NCBI GenBank assembly: GCA_018820005.1
Contig: JAHJOS010000300.1
Span: 1-7,576, forward strand
From: Alphaproteobacteria bacterium
GTDB lineage: Bacteria; Pseudomonadota; Alphaproteobacteria; Rhizobiales; Devosiaceae
Direction of reading: 5' to 3'
Length of the DNA stretch: 7,576 nt
The position numbers were made by a program, and so were the translations under genes. The notes beneath the pieces were generated by a model. It was not told where the DNA came from and did no database searches. It was given only the letters and a program-made list of their open reading frames with translations. Below are positions 5,525-7,576 of the stretch, piece by piece; position 1 is the first letter of the stretch; each line of letters starts with the position of its first letter.

Positions 5525-7576
5525 CAAATGATCCTTCTGCGGCGTGCCCGGTACCCAGAACCGGGCTGATCTGGGCAATGGTGAAAACGAAACCGGCTGC
5601 CGCGCCGCCGAAGTCGGTCAATTGGTCAGCCATGGGATAGATCGCAGCGGGCCCCGAGATCTCGATTGTGCGCAGCGCGAGCCCGCCCGCGCTGATCACC
5701 AGCCGATAGCGCTCGGGCGCATGCTCGAGCGGCACTTCGGCGAGACCCCAGCCGTCGCCATCGGCCCGGCTGCAACGCACCCAGCTGACGGCAATATCGC
5801 CATTGTCCAGCCGCCGCGCCTGCAGGTGCACTGGTGACAAGGGCAAGGCCGCTGATGGCTCTGCGATGACGCTGAGCGCGGTCCCGGTCAGATCGGCGCT
5901 GCCCGCATAGGCCCGCAATGCCCGGGTGTCCCCCAGCCAATCGGGTGCCACGGGCACGACGGCAACCCTGGCGTCCAGCGCCATGACCCGCCGGCCCGGG
6001 CTGATTGGCCCCATCGCTGGCCCCGTGCCTTGCAGCCCGCGCAATAGCCCCGTCAGGTGGTAGCGCGCCGGCCCGATCAGTTCGGCCCCGGCAAAACCGA
6101 TCACTTCCCAGCCGCCGGCATCGGTCTGGATCGCCAGCCGATTGCTGCCGGCCAGCACGGCCAGCGGCTCGGCAGCGGCAAGGTGGCCGGCGTAAAGCGT
6201 CACCTCCAGACCAGCGCCACGGCCCCACACCGCCAGCGGTCCCGCCGCAAGGGCCGTCGCGGTCTCGCCCAGCACGCCGCGGCGGTCCAGTGTCACCAGG
6301 TTCGCGCCGGTGGTTGCATCCACCAGTTGCAGTGCGCCAGGCCAGGGTTGCGCATAGCCGGCCACCACCAGTCGGGTATGGCTGGTATCATCGGGCAGCG
6401 CCGGCAGATGCGCCATTTCGATCAGCGAGACCACCGGCAGATTGGGCCCTGCCCCAGCCAGCACTGGTCGGTCGGCGCTGGTTGCCATGGCCATGCCGGT
6501 GGGCAGCGTCCGGGCCGTGATCGTGCGCACCGCAGCATCGACGACTTCGACAATCTCGAAGGGACCATCAGCCTGCCCCGCAATATGCAGGAGATCGCCC
6601 GGTTCCAGCGCCAGCGCCCCGGGCGGCAGGGCAAAATCGAGCGTCTCGATGCGCCCCGATTTTGCGTCCAGCAGGCGCTCGGCGGCCAATCGCGCTGCGC
6701 TGCCATCGAGCACCAGCGCCAGATTTGCAGCCTCCAGCGGCCCCTCGTCCAGTGCCAGCGCCGTAACCGCGCCGCTGAGATAATCGCGTTCGCGATCAAT
6801 ATAGTTGAGCGACAGCCGTCCGGGTGCTTCAGCAGGGTCACCGCGACGGCGCGTCAGCGTTGGCCCGTCTTCCTGCGCCAGATCATCGGGCAGCACGGTT
6901 GTTGCGGTGCCGGCGGACGCGCTGCGCAAATGCAGTCCGGCTGCCCGATTGGCGATGGATTGCCCGGCAATCGCGGCGATGGGCTCAAGCGCTGCGCGGC
7001 CGGTGCTGGCGCCCGTCAACAGATACCCGCCGATAAAGGGCGCAGCCGGCTCCGCCACAAGGCTGACGCCATGGTCCGCCGCAATGGCCACCGCCAGTTC
7101 GTCGCTGGCAAGCCCCCCAAGACGCCCGGTCAACCAATGGCCCGTGCGGTGGTTGACGCCATCGGACCAGACATCGGTCAGCGCCGGAAAGGCCGGATAG
7201 GGCCGTGCGTCCCAGCTCCAGTGATAGATGCGGTCGATATCGACCATCCCAGGCGGATTGTTGCCCGGCTGGCGCCAATGGACCTGATGGGCCCGCAGCA
7301 CCTGCCGCTGGATCAGCGCGTCCGGCAACCCGCTCGAGAAATACGGGCGGCCACTTTCGGCGCTCTTTTCATCCCCGAAGATATTGGGCTGGTTGGCGCC
7401 CTTGTCGACAGCACCGCAGCCCAGCTCATCGCACCAGGCAGCGGCAAATTGCGGTCCGCGAAAACTGTCGGGGTCCGATGCCGAGAGCACCGTCGCCTTG
7501 ACCCCATTTTCCCAGCGCAACGCATTGCCGCGAATAACGGGCCATTGATATTCCGGAAACACCGACAGCAGCCCAC
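5517..7576 (-). CDS. Chimeric phage/GTA protein: terminase large-subunit segment joined to megatron (g15) C-terminal half; 5' end off window
   Basis: The frame is open from the right edge (Gly-Leu-Leu-Ser-Val...) to TAG 5517-5519, about 685 visible residues. From about residue 52 onward it follows GTA baseplate 'megatron' (g15/rcc01698-type) proteins: the end of the TIM-barrel region (LGCGAVDKGANQPNIF, then SAES..PYFS), the hallmark WSWDARPYPAFPALTDVWSDG near 120, GHWLTGRLGG near 146, and the tail-protein domain (~220-400, with LPPGALALEPGDLL). The rest is the C-terminal receptor-side region. The first ~50 residues do not fit that protein. GLLSVFPEYQ...ALRWENGVKA, SASDPDSFRGPQ and AAWCDEL match the GTA large terminase around its Walker B Asp-Glu (visible residues 49-50). 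The family's usual megatron length is ~1200-1300 residues, so roughly half is missing. This looks like an in-frame terL-g15 deletion product or a chimeric assembly. Confidence 0.85.
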   Translation of the reverse strand, partial: GLLSVFPEYQWPVIRGNALRWENGVKATVLSASDPDSFRGPQFAAAWCDELGCGAVDKGANQPNIFGDEKSAESGRPYFSSGLPDALIQRQVLRAHQVHWRQPGNNPPGMVDIDRIYHWSWDARPYPAFPALTDVWSDGVNHRTGHWLTGRLGGLASDELAVAIAADHGVSLVAEPAAPFIGGYLLTGASTGRAALEPIAAIAGQSIANRAAGLHLRSASAGTATTVLPDDLAQEDGPTLTRRRGDPAEAPGRLSLNYIDRERDYLSGAVTALALDEGPLEAANLALVLDGSAARLAAERLLDAKSGRIETLDFALPPGALALEPGDLLHIAGQADGPFEIVEVVDAAVRTITARTLPTGMAMATSADRPVLAGAGPNLPVVSLIEMAHLPALPDDTSHTRLVVAGYAQPWPGALQLVDATTGANLVTLDRRGVLGETATALAAGPLAVWGRGAGLEVTLYAGHLAAAEPLAVLAGSNRLAIQTDAGGWEVIGFAGAELIGPARYHLTGLLRGLQGTGPAMGPISPGRRVMALDARVAVVPVAPDWLGDTRALRAYAGSADLTGTALSVIAEPSAALPLSPVHLQARRLDNGDIAVSWVRCSRADGDGWGLAEVPLEHAPERYRLVISAGGLALRTIEISGPAAIYPMADQLTDFGGAAAGFVFTIAQISPVLGTGHAAEGSFDG
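5532..5538 (-). promoter_or_regulatory. Ribosome binding site of the GH108 muramidase
   Basis: AGAAGGA lies 7 nt before ATG 5524 and inside the end of the upstream phage gene. It fixes the muramidase start at 5524 and fits coupled translation across the 8-nt overlap. Confidence 0.7.
7416..7427 (-). other. Fusion junction between terL-like and g15-like sequence
   Basis: The codons read GAG CTG GGC TGC (Glu-Leu-Gly-Cys). Large terminases of this type continue from Asp-Glu-Leu into Ala-Lys-Trp. Megatron proteins read Thr-Glu-(Leu/Tyr/Ile)-Gly-Cys-Pro-Ala-Val-Asp-Lys-Gly at the matching point. The shared Glu-Leu(-Gly) codons would supply about 6-9 bp of microhomology for a deletion, or for a false overlap in assembly. 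The exact breakpoint within these bases cannot be fixed. Confidence 0.65.

Noticed and set aside
7430..7576. Reading the first 50 residues of the large phage protein as part of the megatron TIM barrel
   Set aside because: The segment before the Glu-Leu-Gly-Cys motif lacks the Lys-Pro-(Ile/Val)-Trp-(Phe/Leu)-Thr-Glu context expected there. It matches instead the LRGPQ..AAW.DEL region of terminases over about 50 residues.
1..7576. tRNA or rRNA genes, CRISPR arrays, insertion sequences, long repeats
   Set aside because: I saw no repeat-spacer pattern, transposase motif, terminal inverted repeats or RNA-gene sequence by reading. The window is nearly fully occupied by the protein genes listed.

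Overview
The window is GC-rich bacterial DNA with a clear alphaproteobacterial signature. It carries a FeuP/FeuQ-type two-component pair, a 17-kDa-surface-antigen-type lipoprotein and remains of a gene-transfer-agent (GTA)-like phage cluster. Together these suggest the Hyphomicrobiales (rhizobial order). A Devosia-like genus is plausible but cannot be proved from this sequence. Almost every base is coding and nearly all genes lie on the minus strand, so transcription runs mostly right to left.

Left part (1-1623): a plus-strand gene cut by the left edge converges, with a 3-nt gap, on a 405-aa minus-strand gene. I recognise neither. A short intergenic stretch (1624-1707) holds small hairpins, one of which may be a weak terminator.

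Middle (1708-4765): an apparent signalling operon, read in the order small periplasmic protein (feuN-like), FeuP-like response regulator, FeuQ-like sensor kinase, then an outer-membrane-type lipoprotein. Upstream of the first gene is a near-perfect tandem 8-mer with 11-bp periodicity. This is the geometry used by OmpR/PhoP-class regulators, and it sits 12 nt before a possible -10 element. It is a good candidate autoregulatory FeuP site.

Right part (4766-7576): the end of a GTA-like cluster. A GH108 muramidase is continuous, in frame, with a small holin-like membrane segment, which has its own Shine-Dalgarno and ATG inside the frame. It overlaps by 8 nt the 3' end of a large phage gene open at the right edge. 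Most of that large gene is the C-terminal half of the GTA 'megatron' baseplate/host-interaction protein (g15 type). The first ~50 visible residues, however, read as the ATPase/Walker-B segment of a GTA large terminase. The switch occurs in frame at a shared Glu-Leu(-Gly) motif. The simplest reading is one deletion joining terL to g15 and removing the head and tail genes between them, or else an assembly join. This is the most unusual signal in the window.
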